From assembly GCF_021378075.1 (NCBI RefSeq), contig NZ_JAJUOS010000010.1, positions 62,001-126,000 of the forward strand: a stretch of DNA of 64,000 bases, read 5' to 3'. Shown here piece after piece: positions 30,384 through 40,181 of the stretch. Within the stretch, counting starts at the first letter, position 1; each line of letters starts with the position of its first letter. A program made the position numbers and the translations under genes. The notes below the pieces were generated by a model. The model had not been told where the DNA came from. It worked only from the letters and a program-made list of their open reading frames with translations, and did not search any database. The stretch is from Rhodobacter flavimaris (GTDB lineage: Bacteria; Pseudomonadota; Alphaproteobacteria; Rhodobacterales; Rhodobacteraceae).

Positions 30384-32656
30384 GCGCCTCGCTGCCCCAC
30401 GATTCCGCCCGCCTGCATGTCACCGGCCAGGCGCGCTACCTCGATGACATCCCGACGCCCGAGGGCACGCTGCATCTGGCCTTTGGCCTTTCGACCGAGG
30501 CCAGCGCCACGATCGACGCGATAGATCTGGACGCGGTGCGGCAAAGCCCCGGCGTGCTGCATGTGCTTCTCGCCGCCGATCTGCCCTTCGCCAACGATGC
30601 CTCGCCCGCGCCGCTGCCAGAACCCGTGCTGGCCGAGGGTGAGGTGCATTACATCGGCCAGCCGATCTTTCTGGTCGTCGCCACCTCGCATCGCGCGGCC
30701 CGGATCGCGGCGCGCAAGGCGCGCATCAGATATACCCCGCGCCCCGCGATCCTGACCCTCGACGAGGCCCTCGCCGCCGGCAGCCGATTTGAGAATGGCC
30801 CCGTCATCTGGGCGCGTGGCGATGCCAAAGCGGCGCTCGCCCAAGCCACCCATATCGCCGAAGGCACCCTTGAGGTCGGCGGGCAGGAGCATTTCTACCT
30901 CGAAGGTCAGGCCGCCCTCGCCCTGCCCCTGGATGAGGGCATGGTCATCCATTGCTCGACCCAGCACCCGACCGAGATCCAGCACAAGGTCGCCGAGGCG
31001 CTTGGCCTGCACATGCACGATGTCCGCGTCGAGATGCGGCGCATGGGCGGCGGCTTTGGCGGCAAGGAGAGCCAGGGCAACCACCTCGCTATCGCCTGTG
31101 CCGTGGCCGCGCGGCTGACCGGGCGTGCCTGCAAGATGCGCTATGACCGCGACGACGACATGGTCATCACCGGCAAACGCCACGACTTCCGCATCCGCTA
31201 CCGGATCGGCGCCGATGCCGAGGGCCGCGTTCTCGTCGCCGATTTCGTGCAACTGGCGCGCTGCGGCTGGTCGCCCGATCTCAGCCTGCCGGTCTGCGAC
31301 CGCGCCATGCTGCATTCGGACAACGCCTATTTCATCCCCGCGCTGCGGGTCGAAAGCCACCGGCTGCGCACGAACACGCAATCGAACACCGCCTTTCGCG
31401 GCTTCGGCGGCCCGCAGGGGATGCTGGGGATCGAACGCGCAATGGAACATCTGGCGCAGGTCTGCGGCCTTGACCCGCTTGAGCTGCGCCAACGCAACCT
31501 CTACCGCGCCGAGGCGCCCTTCCAAAGCACGCATTACGGCCAGCCGGTCGAAGATTGCATCCTGCCCGATCTGATGGCCGATTTGGAGAAATCAGCCGAT
31601 TATGCCGCGCGGCGCGCGGAAATCGACGCCTGGAACAGTAACAATCGAACCATCAAGCGCGGGCTCGCGCTCAGCCCGGTCAAGTTCGGGATCTCGTTCA
31701 CGCTGACCCACCTGAACCAGGCGGGGGCGCTGGTCCACCTCTATTCGGACGGCTCGATCAGCATCAATCACGGCGGCACCGAGATGGGCCAGGGCCTGCA
31801 TCAGAAATGCTGTCAGGTTGCCGCACGGGTCTTTGGCGTGGAGGCCGAGCGGGTCCGCATCACCGCGACCGACACCTCGAAAGTGCCCAACACCTCGGCT
31901 ACGGCGGCCTCGTCGGGCGCGGATATGAACGGTATGGCGGTGAAAGCCGCCTGTGAAACGATCCGGGCGCGTCTGGCCGATTTCCTCGCCGCGCGCGAGG
32001 GTTGCACCGCCTCCGAGATCACCTTTGAAGCGGGCGAGGTGCGCACAGGCACCCGTAGCTTTGCCTTTGACCAGATCGCCAAAGAGGCCTATCTGGCCCG
32101 CGTCAGCCTGTCCTCGACCGGGTTCTACGCGACGCCCAAGATCAGTTGGGATCGCGTGAAGGGACAGGGGCGGCCGTTCTTCTACTTCGCCTATGGCGCG
32201 GCGGTGACAGAGGTCGCCATCGACACGCTGACCGGCGAGAACCGCATTCTGCGCTGTGACATCCTGCATGACGCGGGAGCCTCGCTGAACCCCGCGCTCG
32301 ACATCGGCCAGATCGAGGGTGCGTTCGTGCAGGGCGCGGGCTGGCTGACGACCGAGGAACTGGTCTGGAACGATCGCGGCGCGCTGACGACCCATGCGCC
32401 CTCGACCTACAAGATCCCCGCCTGCTCGGACCGCCCGCGCATCTTCAACGTGCGCCTGTGGGACGCGCCGAACCGCGAAGAGACGATCTTCCGCTCGAAA
32501 GCCGTGGGTGAACCGCCCTTCATGCACGGGATCTCGGCCTTCCTGGCGCTGAACGATGCCTGCGCCGCCTGCGGCCCGCATTGGCCCGACCTGCGCGCCC
32601 CCGCCACGCCCGAGGCGGTTCTGGCCGCCGTTCACCGCGCGCGGGGCGATGCATGA
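30380..32656 (+). CDS. xdhB: xanthine dehydrogenase large (molybdopterin) subunit
   Basis: Catalytic subunit, 758 residues. Molybdopterin-contact motifs [25 protein letters not shown] and [13 protein letters not shown] are intact. The catalytic Glu lies in the C-terminal [14 protein letters not shown]. These support true xanthine dehydrogenase rather than a CO or aldehyde relative. The ATGA overlaps with both xdhA and xdhC imply stoichiometric coupled translation. Confidence 0.95.
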   Translation: MSASLPHDSARLHVTGQARYLDDIPTPEGTLHLAFGLSTEASATIDAIDLDAVRQSPGVLHVLLAADLPFANDASPAPLPEPVLAEGEVHYIGQPIFLVVATSHRAARIAARKARIRYTPRPAILTLDEALAAGSRFENGPVIWARGDAKAALAQATHIAEGTLEVGGQEHFYLEGQAALALPLDEGMVIHCSTQHPTEIQHKVAEALGLHMHDVRVEMRRMGGGFGGKESQGNHLAIACAVAARLTGRACKMRYDRDDDMVITGKRHDFRIRYRIGADAEGRVLVADFVQLARCGWSPDLSLPVCDRAMLHSDNAYFIPALRVESHRLRTNTQSNTAFRGFGGPQGMLGIERAMEHLAQVCGLDPLELRQRNLYRAEAPFQSTHYGQPVEDCILPDLMADLEKSADYAARRAEIDAWNSNNRTIKRGLALSPVKFGISFTLTHLNQAGALVHLYSDGSISINHGGTEMGQGLHQKCCQVAARVFGVEAERVRITATDTSKVPNTSATAASSGADMNGMAVKAACETIRARLADFLAAREGCTASEITFEAGEVRTGTRSFAFDQIAKEAYLARVSLSSTGFYATPKISWDRVKGQGRPFFYFAYGAAVTEVAIDTLTGENRILRCDILHDAGASLNPALDIGQIEGAFVQGAGWLTTEELVWNDRGALTTHAPSTYKIPACSDRPRIFNVRLWDAPNREETIFRSKAVGEPPFMHGISAFLALNDACAACGPHWPDLRAPATPEAVLAAVHRARGDA

Positions 32657-33594
32657 GCCTTGACCCCGCATATCTGGCGCGCGCCGCCGCGCAGGGCCCC
32701 TTCGTGCGGGTTCTGGTGGCCGCCGTCCAGGGCTCGACCCCGCGTGAGGCCGGGGCCGAGATGCTGGTCTGGCCCGACCGGACCGAGGGCACGATCGGCG
32801 GCGGGCAGCTCGAATTCGAGGCGATCACCCGCGCCCGCGCCAACCCGGCGGCGCGGCTTGAGCGCATCCCGCTTGGCCCCGCGATGGGGCAGTGCTGCGG
32901 CGGCGCGGTCACCCTGGCCTATGAGGCGATGGACACCGGCAGCATCGCGCGGATCGACGGCGCCCACCATGCGCGTTCGTTGGGCGACGCCTCCGAGATG
33001 CCGCTAGCTGTGCGCCGCGCCCTTGCGCGCGCCCGCGACCGGGGCGAGACCCCGCCGCTGTTGATCGAGAACTGGTTGATCGAACCCGTCGCCCCGGCGC
33101 GCCAGACGCTCTGGGTGTGGGGGGCCGGGCATGTCGGGCGCGCGGTCGTCAGCACGCTCGCCCCGCTGCCGGATCTGGCGCTAAGCTGGCTTGATACCGG
33201 GGCCGGCCGCTTTCCTGCTCTGCCGGACGGCATCACCCAGATGATCGCGGAAAACCCTGCGCATCTGGTCGCTCTGGCGCCGCGCGATGCCCATCACCTG
33301 ATCCTGACCTATTCGCACGCGCTCGACCTTGAGCTGTGCCACCGCCTGCTGGACCACGGCTTTGCCAGCTGCGGGCTGATCGGTTCGGCCACGAAATGGG
33401 CGCGGTTTCGCAAACGTCTGAGCTTGCTAGGACATTCGGACGCACAGATTTCGCGCATTGCCTGTCCAATAGGCGATCCGACTTTGGGTAAACACCCGCA
33501 AGCCATTGCGATTGGGGTCGGGGCCGCGCTACTCAGAGAGCTGAGCGCCACCAGAGCCCAAGGGGCCAACCACAAGAAGGATCGCGCCGGGTGA
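32653..33594 (+). CDS. xdhC: xanthine dehydrogenase accessory protein XdhC
   Basis: Molybdenum-cofactor-binding chaperone that sulfurates the cofactor and inserts it into XdhB; not part of the mature enzyme. 313 residues. N-terminal VAAVQGSTPREAGAEMLVW and IGGGQLEFEAI and the CCGG motif (MGQCCGGAVTLAYE) bind the cofactor. The C-terminal Rossmann-like half has WVWGAGHVGRAVVSTL and LTYSHALDLELCHRLL. The start overlaps xdhB by 4 bp and the stop overlaps the next gene by 4 bp. Confidence 0.93.
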   Translation: MSLDPAYLARAAAQGPFVRVLVAAVQGSTPREAGAEMLVWPDRTEGTIGGGQLEFEAITRARANPAARLERIPLGPAMGQCCGGAVTLAYEAMDTGSIARIDGAHHARSLGDASEMPLAVRRALARARDRGETPPLLIENWLIEPVAPARQTLWVWGAGHVGRAVVSTLAPLPDLALSWLDTGAGRFPALPDGITQMIAENPAHLVALAPRDAHHLILTYSHALDLELCHRLLDHGFASCGLIGSATKWARFRKRLSLLGHSDAQISRIACPIGDPTLGKHPQAIAIGVGAALLRELSATRAQGANHKKDRAG

Positions 33595-35111
33595 CAGGGG
33601 ACAAACTGCTTCAGATCGAGGGGCTGACCAAGGCCTATCCCGGTGTTGTCGCCAATGATGGCGTCGGCTTTTCCGTCGCGCCGGGCGAGGTGCACGCGCT
33701 TTTGGGCGAGAATGGCGCGGGCAAATCGACGCTGGTCAAGATGATCTACGGCCTCGTGAAACCCGACGCGGGCACGATGCACCTGATGGGCAAGCCCTAC
33801 ACCCCGGCCGAGCCGCGTGCCGCGCGGGCCTCGGGCGTGGCGATGGTCTTCCAGCATTTCTCGCTCTTCGAGGCGCTGAACGTGGCCGAGAACGTCGCGT
33901 TAGGCATGGAGAACCCGCCGCCGATGGGCGATTTGGCCAAGCGCATCCGCGAGATTTCCAACGCCTATGGCCTGCCGCTCGACCCCGAGCGCCTCGTGGG
34001 CGATCTATCCGCGGGCGAGCGTCAGCGGGTCGAGATCATCCGCTGCCTGCTGCAGGACCCCAAGCTTTTGATCATGGACGAGCCGACCTCGGTCCTGACC
34101 CCGCAGGAGGTCGAGATCCTGTTCCACACGCTGCGCAAGCTGTCCTCGGAAGGGACCGCGATCCTTTATATCAGCCACAAGCTCGAAGAGATCCGCAGCC
34201 TTTGCGACGGCGCGACCATCCTGCGCGGCGGCAAGGTTGTGGCCACCTGCACCCCGCGCGAAAAGACCGCGCGCGAGCTGGCAGAGATGATGGTGGGCGG
34301 AGAGTTCAAGGCCACCGACCGCACGCAACGCACCCTTGGCCACACCATTTTCGAGGTGAAAGATCTCGACCTCGCGCCGATGTCGCAATTCGGCCCCGCG
34401 CTGAAGAAAGTAACGCTGAGCCTGCGCGCGGGCGAGGTTCTGGGCGTGGGCGGTGTGGCCGGTAACGGGCAGGAGGAACTGCTGGCAACCCTGTCGGGCG
34501 AGCGTGTCTCGGCCCCCGGTACGGTCTTGTTGCACGGGCAGGACATCTCAGACCTCGGGCCGAACGATCGCCGCCGCCTTGGCCTGCAAGGCGCCCCCGA
34601 AGAACGCCTCGGCCATGCCGCGGTCCCGGCCATGAGCCTGACCGACAACGCCCTTCTGACCGGCACTGTGCGCCGCCCGCTGACCAACAGAGGCTTTCTT
34701 GACATGAAGGCCGCGCGGCTTTTCGCCGAAGAGATCATCAAGAATTTCGATGTGCGCACCCCCGGCCCGCATGTGGCCGCGCGCGCGCTTTCGGGCGGGA
34801 ACCTGCAAAAATTCGTCATTGGCCGCGAGGTGCTGCAATACCCCGAGGTGCTGATCGTGAACCAGCCGACCTGGGGCGTGGATGCCGCCGCCGCGGCCTC
34901 GATCCGGCAGGCGCTGCTGGATCTGGCCAGCAAGGGCGCGGCGGTCATCGTAATCAGCCAGGATCTTGATGAGCTGATGGAAATCGCCGACCGGTTCTGC
35001 GCGCTGAATGAGGGCCGCCTGAGCGCGCCGCGCGACACCGAGGGGCTGACGCTGGACGAGATCGGACTGATGCTGGGCGGCGCCCACGGGATGCAGGAGG
35101 CCGCACTGTGA
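33591..35111 (+). CDS. BMP-type nucleoside ABC transporter ATP-binding protein
   Basis: 506-residue double ATPase of the YufO/NupO family. The first ABC domain has Walker A GENGAGKST, signature LSAGERQRVEIIRC and Walker B LLIMDEPTSVLTPQE. The second has the degenerate Walker A GVAGNGQEELL and LSGGNLQKFVIGRE, a usual asymmetry in this family. The start is GTG 33591, whose GTGA overlaps the xdhC stop; no ATG fits. Its coupling to xdhABC says the imported substrate is a purine base or nucleoside that feeds xanthine dehydrogenase. Confidence 0.9.
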   Translation: MTGDKLLQIEGLTKAYPGVVANDGVGFSVAPGEVHALLGENGAGKSTLVKMIYGLVKPDAGTMHLMGKPYTPAEPRAARASGVAMVFQHFSLFEALNVAENVALGMENPPPMGDLAKRIREISNAYGLPLDPERLVGDLSAGERQRVEIIRCLLQDPKLLIMDEPTSVLTPQEVEILFHTLRKLSSEGTAILYISHKLEEIRSLCDGATILRGGKVVATCTPREKTARELAEMMVGGEFKATDRTQRTLGHTIFEVKDLDLAPMSQFGPALKKVTLSLRAGEVLGVGGVAGNGQEELLATLSGERVSAPGTVLLHGQDISDLGPNDRRRLGLQGAPEERLGHAAVPAMSLTDNALLTGTVRRPLTNRGFLDMKAARLFAEEIIKNFDVRTPGPHVAARALSGGNLQKFVIGREVLQYPEVLIVNQPTWGVDAAAAASIRQALLDLASKGAAVIVISQDLDELMEIADRFCALNEGRLSAPRDTEGLTLDEIGLMLGGAHGMQEAAL

Positions 35112-36187
35112 TCACCCTTATCAAACGGCCCACGCCCTCGCGCGGCTGGTCCTACACCACGCCGATCATTGCCGTTCTGGCCACGATGATCGCGGGCGGG
35201 CTGATGTTTGCTGCCCTTGGCAAGGACCCCGCGCAGGCGATCCGGATGATCTTCTGGGATCCGCTGTTCGGCCCCAATGCCGCCTATTTCCGGGGCCAGT
35301 TGCTGGTGAAGGCGGGGCCGCTGATCCTGATCGCCTCGGGTCTCGCCGTGGGCTTTCGCGCGGGTATCTGGAACATCGGCGCCGAGGGGCAGTATATCAT
35401 CGGCGCGATCTGCGGCGCCTCGGTCGCGCTGGCGGCTTACCCTGCGGAATCTCACCTGCTGTTCCCCGCGATGATCGTGGCAGGCGCGCTTGGCGGCTGG
35501 CTTTGGGGGATGATCCCGGCGGTGCTGAAGGTTCTGTTCAACACCTCCGAGATCCTTGTGTCGCTGATGCTGGTCTATGTGGCGCAGAACCTTCTGGCCT
35601 ATGCCGCCTTCGGGCCGCTCAAGAACCCGCAGGGCTTCGGCTTTCCCGGCTCGCGCAACCTTCAGCAATACCCCTCGGCGCATAACCCCGAGCTGATCGC
35701 GGGCACCGGTGCGCATTGGGGCGTGCTGGCGGCGCTGGTCGCGGTGATCGGCGCCTATATCCTGATGCACCGCCACATCGCGGGCTTCCGCATCCGCGTC
35801 GCGGGCGAGGCCCCGCGCGCCGCGCGCTTTGCCGGTGTCGTGCCCGCGCGGCTGGTGATGTTCTGCCTTGGCCTGTCGGGGGCGCTTGCGGGCCTTGCGG
35901 GCCTGTTTGAAGTGTCCGGGCCGAGCGGCCAGATCACCGACGGCTTCAATGCGGGCTATGGCTTTACCGCGATCATCGTGGCCTTCCTTGGGCGCCTGCA
36001 CCCGCTCGGCATCCTGCTTGCGGGCCTCTTGATGGCGCTGACCTATATCGGCGGCGACATGGCGCAGATGATGCTTGGCCTGCCCGGCGCGGCGATCCAG
36101 GTCTTCCAGGGGATGCTTCTGTTTTTCCTCTTGGGCTTCGACGTGCTCACCAACTACCGTATCCGCATCGGGAGGGCCCGCGCATGA
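35108..36187 (+). CDS. BMP-type nucleoside ABC transporter permease 1
   Basis: 359-residue inner-membrane permease of the branched-chain/BPD_transp_2 family, about nine helices. Signature regions are GFRAGIWNIGAEGQYIIGAICGA and the ATPase-contact VAGEAPRAARFAG. The GTG start at 35108 overlaps the ATPase stop (GTGA). Pairs with the next gene product in the purine nucleoside importer. Confidence 0.9.
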   Translation: MITLIKRPTPSRGWSYTTPIIAVLATMIAGGLMFAALGKDPAQAIRMIFWDPLFGPNAAYFRGQLLVKAGPLILIASGLAVGFRAGIWNIGAEGQYIIGAICGASVALAAYPAESHLLFPAMIVAGALGGWLWGMIPAVLKVLFNTSEILVSLMLVYVAQNLLAYAAFGPLKNPQGFGFPGSRNLQQYPSAHNPELIAGTGAHWGVLAALVAVIGAYILMHRHIAGFRIRVAGEAPRAARFAGVVPARLVMFCLGLSGALAGLAGLFEVSGPSGQITDGFNAGYGFTAIIVAFLGRLHPLGILLAGLLMALTYIGGDMAQMMLGLPGAAIQVFQGMLLFFLLGFDVLTNYRIRIGRARA

Positions 36188-37116
36188 CCCTGGGTGGTAT
36201 CGATATCATCGTTCTGACCGCCACGTTGATGGCGGCCTCGACCCCGGTCCTGTTGGCCGCGACGGGTGAGCTGATCGCCGAGAAGGCGGGGGTTCTCAAC
36301 CTCGGCGTCGAAGGGATGATGATAATGGGCGCGATGGCGGGTTTCGCCGTCGCGGTCACCACCGGCAGCCCGGTCGCGGGTTTTCTGGCCGGGGCGGTGG
36401 CGGGGGCGTTGATGGCGCTTCTGTTTGCCGTGCTCACGCAGGTGCTGCTGTCGAACCAGACGGCAACGGGCCTTGCGCTGACGCTTTTTGGGTTGGGCCT
36501 CTCGGCGCTGTTCGGCAAGGGGTATGAGGGCGTGCGCCCCCCCTCGACCGGCAAGGTGCCCTTCGGCCCGCTTAGCGAGATCCCGGTGATCGGGCCGGTT
36601 CTCTTCTCGCATGACTGGGTGGTCTATGCCTCGTTGATCCTTGTCGCCGTGACCTGGGCCTTCCTGCGCTTTACCCGTGCCGGGTTGATCCTGCGCGCCG
36701 TGGGCGAAAGCCACGATGCCGCCCATGCGCTTGGCTACCGCGTCATCGCGGTGCGGATTGCCGCGCTGGCCTTTGGCGGTGCGCTTGCGGGCCTTGGCGG
36801 CGCTTATCTCAGCCTCGTGCGCGTGCCGCAATGGACCGAGGGCATGACCGCCGGCGCCGGCTGGATCGCGCTGGCCATCGTCGTCTTCGCCAGCTGGCGG
36901 GCCGAGCGCGTGCTGATCGGCGCCTATCTTTTCGGTGGCATCACCGCCTTGCAGTTGCAACTGCAAGCCGCCGGTTACGCCATCCCGGTGCACCTGCTGT
37001 CGATGGCGCCCTATGTCATCACCATCGTCGTGCTGGTCATCCTGTCTGCCATTCACCGCCACGGGGCGCAGGCCGCGCCTGCCGACCTCGGGCGGTCGTT
37101 CCATGCCTCGGCCTGA
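36184..37116 (+). CDS. BMP-type nucleoside ABC transporter permease 2
   Basis: 310-residue permease of the same family. The conserved opening is ATGELIAEKAGVLNLGVEGMMIMGAM and the ATPase-contact loop is RAVGESHDAAHALGYRVI. It overlaps the preceding permease by 4 bp (ATGA) and is followed after 46 bp by the binding protein. Together the two permeases form the heterodimeric channel. Confidence 0.9.
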   Translation: MTLGGIDIIVLTATLMAASTPVLLAATGELIAEKAGVLNLGVEGMMIMGAMAGFAVAVTTGSPVAGFLAGAVAGALMALLFAVLTQVLLSNQTATGLALTLFGLGLSALFGKGYEGVRPPSTGKVPFGPLSEIPVIGPVLFSHDWVVYASLILVAVTWAFLRFTRAGLILRAVGESHDAAHALGYRVIAVRIAALAFGGALAGLGGAYLSLVRVPQWTEGMTAGAGWIALAIVVFASWRAERVLIGAYLFGGITALQLQLQAAGYAIPVHLLSMAPYVITIVVLVILSAIHRHGAQAAPADLGRSFHASA

Positions 37117-37162
37117 GGCGTCAATCAGGGGCCGCAAGGCCCGCAACCAACGGGGAGTTCCC

Positions 37163-38242
37163 ATGAACCGCAGATCCTTTCTGACCACCACCGCTGCCCT
37201 CGCTCTGGCCGCGACCAGCCTTCCGGCTTTCGCCGAGGAGCCGCTGAAGGTGGGCTTCATCTATGTCGGCCCGGTGGGCGACATGGGCTGGTCTTACCAG
37301 CACGATCAGGGCCGTCAGGCGATCGAGGCGGAATACGGCGACAAGGTTGCCACCACCTTCATCGAGTCGGTCCCCGAAGGCCCGGACGCCGAGCGCGTGC
37401 TGACCCAGCTGGCGCTGGAAGGTAACAAGCTGATCTTCGCAACCTCGTTCGGTTACATGGACGCGGTGATGAACGTCGCCGCCAAGTTCCCCGACGTGAA
37501 GTTCGAGCACGCGACCGGCTACAAGACCGCCGACAACGTCGCCGTCTATGACGCCAAGTTCTTCCAGGGCCGCGCCATCCAGGGCACCATCGCGGGCCGC
37601 ATGACCAAGTCGAACAAGATCGGCTACATCGCCTCCTTCCCGATCCCGGAAGTCATCCAGGGCATCAACTCGGCCTATCTGCACGCCAAGAAGGTCAACC
37701 CGGATGTCGAGATGAAGGTCGTCTGGGCCTACACCTGGTTCGACCCGGCCAAGGAAGCAGACGCGGCCGCAGCCCTGATCGCCGAGGGCGTGGACGTCGT
37801 GATGCAGCACACCGACTCGACCGCGCCGCAAGCCAAGGCGCAAGAGGCCGGCAACGTCATCACCTTCGGTCAGGCCTCGGACATGTCGGCCTTCGCGCCG
37901 ATGCCGCGCGTCTCCTCGACGATCGACAACTGGGCGCCCTATTACGTGCAGCGCGTCGGCGCGATGCTTGATGGCACCTGGGGGTCGGGCGCGACCTGGG
38001 GCGGCATCGACACCGGCATGGTCGAGATCGGCGAGATCTCGAGCGCGGTTCCCGAAGAGGTGAAGGCCGAGGCGCTGGCGCTCAAGGATGCGATCGCGGC
38101 GGGCACCTATCACCCCTTCACCGGCCCGCTGAACAAGCAGGACGGCTCGGCCTGGCTGGCCGAGGGCGAGACGCCGGATGACGGCGCGCTGGCCGGGATG
38201 AACTTCTACGTCGAGGGCATCACCGCCGAACTGCCGAAGTAA
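37163..38242 (+). CDS. BMP-family nucleoside substrate-binding protein
   Basis: Periplasmic binding protein (PnrA/BmpA fold), 359 residues with a signal peptide ending at PAFA (residues 1-23). Unlike gram-positive BMP proteins it has no lipobox, so it is soluble. The family opening KVGFIYVGPVGDMGWSYQHDQGR and FGYMDAVMNVAAKFPDVKFEHATGY are clear. ATG 37163 is preceded by a GGGGAG box. Last gene of the xdhABC-transport operon, followed by a hairpin. The ligand is likely a purine nucleoside or base by context. Confidence 0.9.
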   Translation: MNRRSFLTTTAALALAATSLPAFAEEPLKVGFIYVGPVGDMGWSYQHDQGRQAIEAEYGDKVATTFIESVPEGPDAERVLTQLALEGNKLIFATSFGYMDAVMNVAAKFPDVKFEHATGYKTADNVAVYDAKFFQGRAIQGTIAGRMTKSNKIGYIASFPIPEVIQGINSAYLHAKKVNPDVEMKVVWAYTWFDPAKEADAAAALIAEGVDVVMQHTDSTAPQAKAQEAGNVITFGQASDMSAFAPMPRVSSTIDNWAPYYVQRVGAMLDGTWGSGATWGGIDTGMVEIGEISSAVPEEVKAEALALKDAIAAGTYHPFTGPLNKQDGSAWLAEGETPDDGALAGMNFYVEGITAELPK

Positions 38243-38264
38243 TCGCGGCGCGGTTCGACCTTGG

Positions 38265-38296
38265 AGGGCGGGCCTGCGGGTCCGCCCTTCACGTTT
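38265..38296 (+). terminator. hairpin downstream of the purine operon
   Basis: AGGGCGGGCC (38265-38274) and GGTCCGCCCT (38279-38288) pair over 10 bp with one G-U around TGCG, followed by TCACGTTT. The T-run is short, so it is a moderate terminator candidate 23 bp after the binding-protein stop. Confidence 0.5.
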
Positions 38297-38392
38297 GGAA
38301 ACGAAGATTTGACCCGGTCACCTGGGCCGCTTCCGCGAAGGTCATGCTACTGTGCCCCGAAGCGCGGCCATTGCCGCCGGAAGGGAGAACCG

Positions 38393-40009
38393 ATGAAACG
38401 CCTCAGAACCACCACGGCCCTGGTTGCCGGACTGGCCACCCTGATCCCCACGCTCGCCCCGGCGCAAAGCGCGCCCGAGCTGGACGCTGCCGTCTGCATC
38501 GCCGAGAAGATCGGCGCGGGCGCAAGCGAGGAAGAGGCCCGCGCGGCCTGCCTGCCCTCAGCCCCTGCCCCCGAGACCGTCGTCGAGGAAGCCGCTCCGG
38601 TCGAAGAACCGGCAGCCGAACCCGCCCCTGCCGAGGAACCCGTGGCCGCCGAGCCGGCGCCAGAAGCCGAGGAACCTGCCGCCGAGGCCGCCCCCGAGCC
38701 CGCGCCGGAACCCGAGGCGGCGCAGGCCCCGGTCGAAGAACCCGCGCCCGCTGAAACCGCCGCCGAACCCGCTCCGGCGGAAGTGGCCGCGGAACCGGCC
38801 CCCGAACCAGCTCCGGCCGAAACCGCAGTTGCGCCCGAAGCCGAGCCGAGCAGCGCTGATGCCTTGAAGAAGGCACTGGCCGCACAGATCGAGGCCCTGC
38901 CCCCCGAAGAGGCGCAGGCCGTGCAGCAGCTTGAGGCCGCAATCGAATCCACCGAAAGCGCCGATACCGGTGCGCCGGTCAGCAATGCCGCGCTTGCTGC
39001 CGAGGGCACGGCCCCCGCCACAGCCGAGGTGACCGAAGAGGTCATCACCGAGCAAAGCGCCCGCTCCTCGACCGAGGATTTCACCTCGAAGATCGACACC
39101 AAGCCGCAGGCCAAGAAAAAGAAGGATGACGGCCTCTCCGATATCGAAAAACTGGCGATCGTCGGCATCGGGGCACTGGCCGTGGGTGCCATCCTGAACA
39201 ATGGCAGCGAGGTTGCCGTGAACTCTGGCGACCGCGTCGTCGTGCAGAACCCCGATGGCAGCTATCAGGTGATCAAGGACGACAACGCCCTGCTGCGCCA
39301 GCCCGGCTCGACCATGCGCACGCAAAGCTTTGCCGATGGCTCGACCCGCACCGTCACCACCAAGGCCGACGGCACGCAGATCATCACGGTCTATGACGCG
39401 CAGCGCCGCATCGTGCAGCGCACCCGGATCGACCCGGACGGCAGCCGCTACATTCTGGTCGATGACTCGGTCGGCGCCGATCCGGTCGAAATCACGACCC
39501 TGCCGCGCTACAACCTGACCGAGGAGGCCAGCGGCGACGACGCCCTGCGCGCCGCCATCGCGCGCGAGACCGCAACCAACCGCCGCTTTACCCTGGCGCA
39601 GGTGCGCCAGATCCCGGCGGTGCGTGCCCTCGCCCCGGCCATCGCGGTGCGCAACATCACCTTCGCGAGCGGCTCGGCCGCGATCCGCCCCGAACAGGCG
39701 CGCGACCTCGTGGCCCTTGGCGATGCGATCCGCGCCCAGATCGACGAGAACCCCTATGAGGTCTTCCTGATCGAGGGGCATACCGACGCGGTCGGCAACG
39801 CGGCCTATAACCTTGCCCTGTCGGACCGCCGCGCCGAGTCGCTGGCGCTTGCGCTGACCGAGTATTTCGACGTGCCCGCCGAGAACCTCGTGGTGCAGGG
39901 CTATGGCGAGCAGTTCCTGAAGGTCGACACCCAGGACGCCGAGGAGGCCAACCGCCGCACCGCCGTGCGCCGCATCACCGACTTGCTGCGAATATCCGCC
40001 GCGAACTGA
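38393..40009 (+). CDS. OmpA-family protein with long Ala/Glu/Pro-rich region
   Basis: 538 residues. A signal peptide (cut near PAQS, residue 23-24) is followed by a short Cys-containing segment (CIAEKIGAGASEEEARAACL). A low-complexity acidic stretch of about 100 residues follows (repeats of EPAPAE and similar). Next come a basic KPQAKKKKDDG patch and one hydrophobic segment (about 252-264, LAIVGIGALAVGAIL). The C-terminal OmpA peptidoglycan-binding domain has ITFASGSAAIRPEQ and LIEGHTDAVGNAAYNLALSDRRAESLA. It is probably anchored in the envelope and bound to the wall. It is monocistronic with its own terminator. Specific role unknown. Confidence 0.85.
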   Translation: MKRLRTTTALVAGLATLIPTLAPAQSAPELDAAVCIAEKIGAGASEEEARAACLPSAPAPETVVEEAAPVEEPAAEPAPAEEPVAAEPAPEAEEPAAEAAPEPAPEPEAAQAPVEEPAPAETAAEPAPAEVAAEPAPEPAPAETAVAPEAEPSSADALKKALAAQIEALPPEEAQAVQQLEAAIESTESADTGAPVSNAALAAEGTAPATAEVTEEVITEQSARSSTEDFTSKIDTKPQAKKKKDDGLSDIEKLAIVGIGALAVGAILNNGSEVAVNSGDRVVVQNPDGSYQVIKDDNALLRQPGSTMRTQSFADGSTRTVTTKADGTQIITVYDAQRRIVQRTRIDPDGSRYILVDDSVGADPVEITTLPRYNLTEEASGDDALRAAIARETATNRRFTLAQVRQIPAVRALAPAIAVRNITFASGSAAIRPEQARDLVALGDAIRAQIDENPYEVFLIEGHTDAVGNAAYNLALSDRRAESLALALTEYFDVPAENLVVQGYGEQFLKVDTQDAEEANRRTAVRRITDLLRISAAN

Positions 40010-40019
40010 GCGAAAGCCG

Positions 40020-40049
40020 GGAAAAGGGCGCCTCCGGGCGCCCTTTTCC
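40020..40049 (+). terminator. rho-independent terminator of the OmpA-family gene
   Basis: AAAAGGGCGCC (40022-40032) and GGCGCCCTTTT (40037-40047) form a perfect 11-bp stem with loop TCCG and a T-rich 3' side, 10 bp after the stop codon. Confidence 0.88.
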
Positions 40050-40123
40050 TAATTCCCCCTAATTTTTCTTGGCGTTTCGCAAGATTGACCTGAATCATGG
40101 TGCTTGACAGAAAGTTCACTCAT

Positions 40124-40139
40124 ATTCAGGAATGTGAAT
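40124..40139. promoter_or_regulatory. candidate SqrR operator upstream of sqr
   Basis: ATTC-AGGAATGT-GAAT matches the ATTC-N8-GAAT site I recall for SqrR, the persulfide-sensing repressor of Rhodobacter capsulatus. It starts 58 bp before the sqr ATG and 15 bp after a consensus TTGACA (40104-40109), so it would cover the -10 region. SqrR itself is not encoded in this window. Confidence 0.65.
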
Positions 40140-40181
40140 GCAATCCGGAAGCGGAGTCCGGGCAAACAGGGGGAGTGAAAC

